A stretch of DNA of 5,307 nt, taken from assembly GCA_034429695.1 (NCBI GenBank), contig DAOUGC010000251.1:1-5307 (forward strand), in the 5' to 3' direction. Shown here piece after piece: positions 4,262-5,307 of the stretch. The notes beneath the pieces were generated by a model, which was not told the DNA's origin, did no database searches, and worked only from the letters and a program-made list of their open reading frames with translations. A program made the position numbers and the translations under genes. Source of the DNA: DAOUGC01 sp034429695. GTDB taxonomy: Bacteria > Chloroflexota > Anaerolineae > Anaerolineales > Anaerolineaceae. Numbering within the stretch: the stretch's first letter is position 1; every line of letters starts with the position of its first letter.

Positions 4262-5307
4262 ATGCAATGGATGTTACGTCTGCTCATCCTGGCGGCGCTC
4301 GTGATACAACCCGCCGCAGGTCAAAATCAACCCATTTTTACGGATCAGACCTCCACCACCGGATGGCATCTCGAGTTGCGCGCCCACCCCGATGACCGCC
4401 TTGCAGCCGGTGATACACTCAGCTTTGATGTTTTTCTGTACACACCCACCACCACTGCCCCTGCCGATGAACAGCAAGTGACCATCGAGGTCATCCAGCC
4501 CATCGAGATTACTTTTAAAGACAGCACACTGATCAAACAGGCTGAAGGATATTGGCGCGCCAGCCTGCCCTGGGCATGGGACACCTCCGGTTTGCCCCCG
4601 GGCGTTTACACCCTGCGAGTCGAAGTACAACCCGCCGGATTTATTTTTATTGATACCCTCACCCTCACTTCCCCCCGTGCAGAGCAACCCGTCTGGCGCA
4701 GCACGGAAACCGCCTGTTGCATCCTAAATTACATGGAGCCATCCCCGACCGCTGAAAACCTGGAGGAAATAACCCAAATCCTGGATGAACAGGCGGCCAG
4801 CGCCGCCGAAGCGCTTGGCATGCGGGCTGAATACAAACCGGTGATCAACCTGGTCCCCCGCATGATTGGACACGGCGGCTTCGCCAGTGAAGAGATCACC
4901 ATGTCTGATCCCGAACGGGATTACCTCAACATGCAATTGCCCATCATTTTTCATCACGAGCTGGTGCATAAATTGGATGCACTGCTGGGCAACGTAGTGC
5001 GTGTGGATCTGCTGGTGGACGGGCTGGCGGTGTATCTATCAGGCGGACATTTCAAATATGAACCGGGCATGGAACGGGCAGCAGCGTTGATCGAACTTGG
5101 TTTGTACATTCCCCTGCCAGAACTCGCGGCCAGCTTTTATCCGGCACAGCACGAAATCGCCTATATTGAGGGCGGGGCACTAATCGAATACCTGGTGGAC
5201 ACCTACGGTTGGGAGAGGTTTGAACAATTGCACCGCAACATCCCCGACCTGGAAACCACTGATGAAAGCCAGGAACTGGACGCCGCCTTGCAGGATCAAC
5301 TGGGCAT
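4262..5307 (+). CDS. Secreted zinc metallopeptidase (MA-like, HELVH), 3' end outside window
   Basis: The frame is open from ATG 4262 to the window end, giving 348 residues. The start is supported by TATAAT six bases upstream; a second ATG at 4271 is less well placed. Residues 1-20 are a hydrophobic signal peptide (MLRLLILAALV, then QPAAG). Residues 34-136 look like an Ig-like beta domain, with WDTSGLPPGVYTLRVEV (106-122) as its final strands. The peptidase part follows from about 145. It has HELVH (232-236), the HExxH zinc and catalytic motif, then VDGLAVYLSG (252-261), aligning with the family's EGLAxY third-ligand motif but with Asp253 in place of Glu. AYIEGGALIEYLVDTYGWERF (300-320) matches the helix after the active site in the MA-like family. 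It should cleave peptides outside the cell or in the envelope; substrate unknown. The partial tail ends in the C-terminal helical region. Confidence 0.85.
   Translation, partial: MQWMLRLLILAALVIQPAAGQNQPIFTDQTSTTGWHLELRAHPDDRLAAGDTLSFDVFLYTPTTTAPADEQQVTIEVIQPIEITFKDSTLIKQAEGYWRASLPWAWDTSGLPPGVYTLRVEVQPAGFIFIDTLTLTSPRAEQPVWRSTETACCILNYMEPSPTAENLEEITQILDEQAASAAEALGMRAEYKPVINLVPRMIGHGGFASEEITMSDPERDYLNMQLPIIFHHELVHKLDALLGNVVRVDLLVDGLAVYLSGGHFKYEPGMERAAALIELGLYIPLPELAASFYPAQHEIAYIEGGALIEYLVDTYGWERFEQLHRNIPDLETTDESQELDAALQDQLG

Noticed and set aside
4274..4687. Gly-rich - strand frame opposite the metallopeptidase
   Set aside because: It is antisense to a frame with signal peptide, Ig-like region and HELVH motif, and it has no ribosome site.

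Overview
The window looks like chromosomal DNA from an anaerobic or facultatively anaerobic bacterium. It is moderately GC-rich, has clear Shine-Dalgarno sites on some genes and none on others, and uses sigma70-type promoters. The mix of a formate dehydrogenase, an AI-2E family permease and a secreted MA-like metallopeptidase, and the style of the small proteins, reminds me of Anaerolineae (Chloroflexota). That placement is an inference from gene style, not something the bases prove. I see no mobile elements, tRNA or rRNA genes, or CRISPR arrays.

Layout. (1) 1-510, + strand: C-terminal end of a molybdopterin formate dehydrogenase alpha subunit, followed by two weak terminator-like hairpins. 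(2) 677-2414, + strand: a self-contained transcription unit with a promoter (TTGCAT/TAAAAT), three genes and a strong intrinsic terminator. The genes encode a membrane-anchored protein whose last 94 residues are only Ser, Asp, Gly and Trp plus one Phe; a membrane-anchored protein with a Pro/Ser linker and a beta-rich C-terminal region, possibly DUF4178-like; and a small three-helix membrane protein. This operon is the least explained part of the window and the best candidate for an undescribed envelope system. (3) 2415-2610: a short spacer with no supportable gene. (4) 2612-4186, - strand: a two-gene unit with an AI-2E family permease and, overlapping its stop codon by 4 bases, a 62-residue acidic protein. 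It ends in a perfect 10-bp hairpin terminator facing the terminator of unit 2. (5) 4227-5307, + strand: a divergently transcribed, probably secreted zinc metallopeptidase with an Ig-like N-terminal region and an HELVH motif, cut by the window edge.

The permease gene and the metallopeptidase gene are divergent and share a 111-bp intergenic region. Each has a good promoter whose -10 hexamer lies only 6-7 bases before the start codon, so both mRNAs are predicted to be leaderless. The three operon genes in unit 2 instead have good Shine-Dalgarno sites. The two gene units and the peptidase all encode proteins acting in or across the envelope, but nothing in the sequence shows that they work together.
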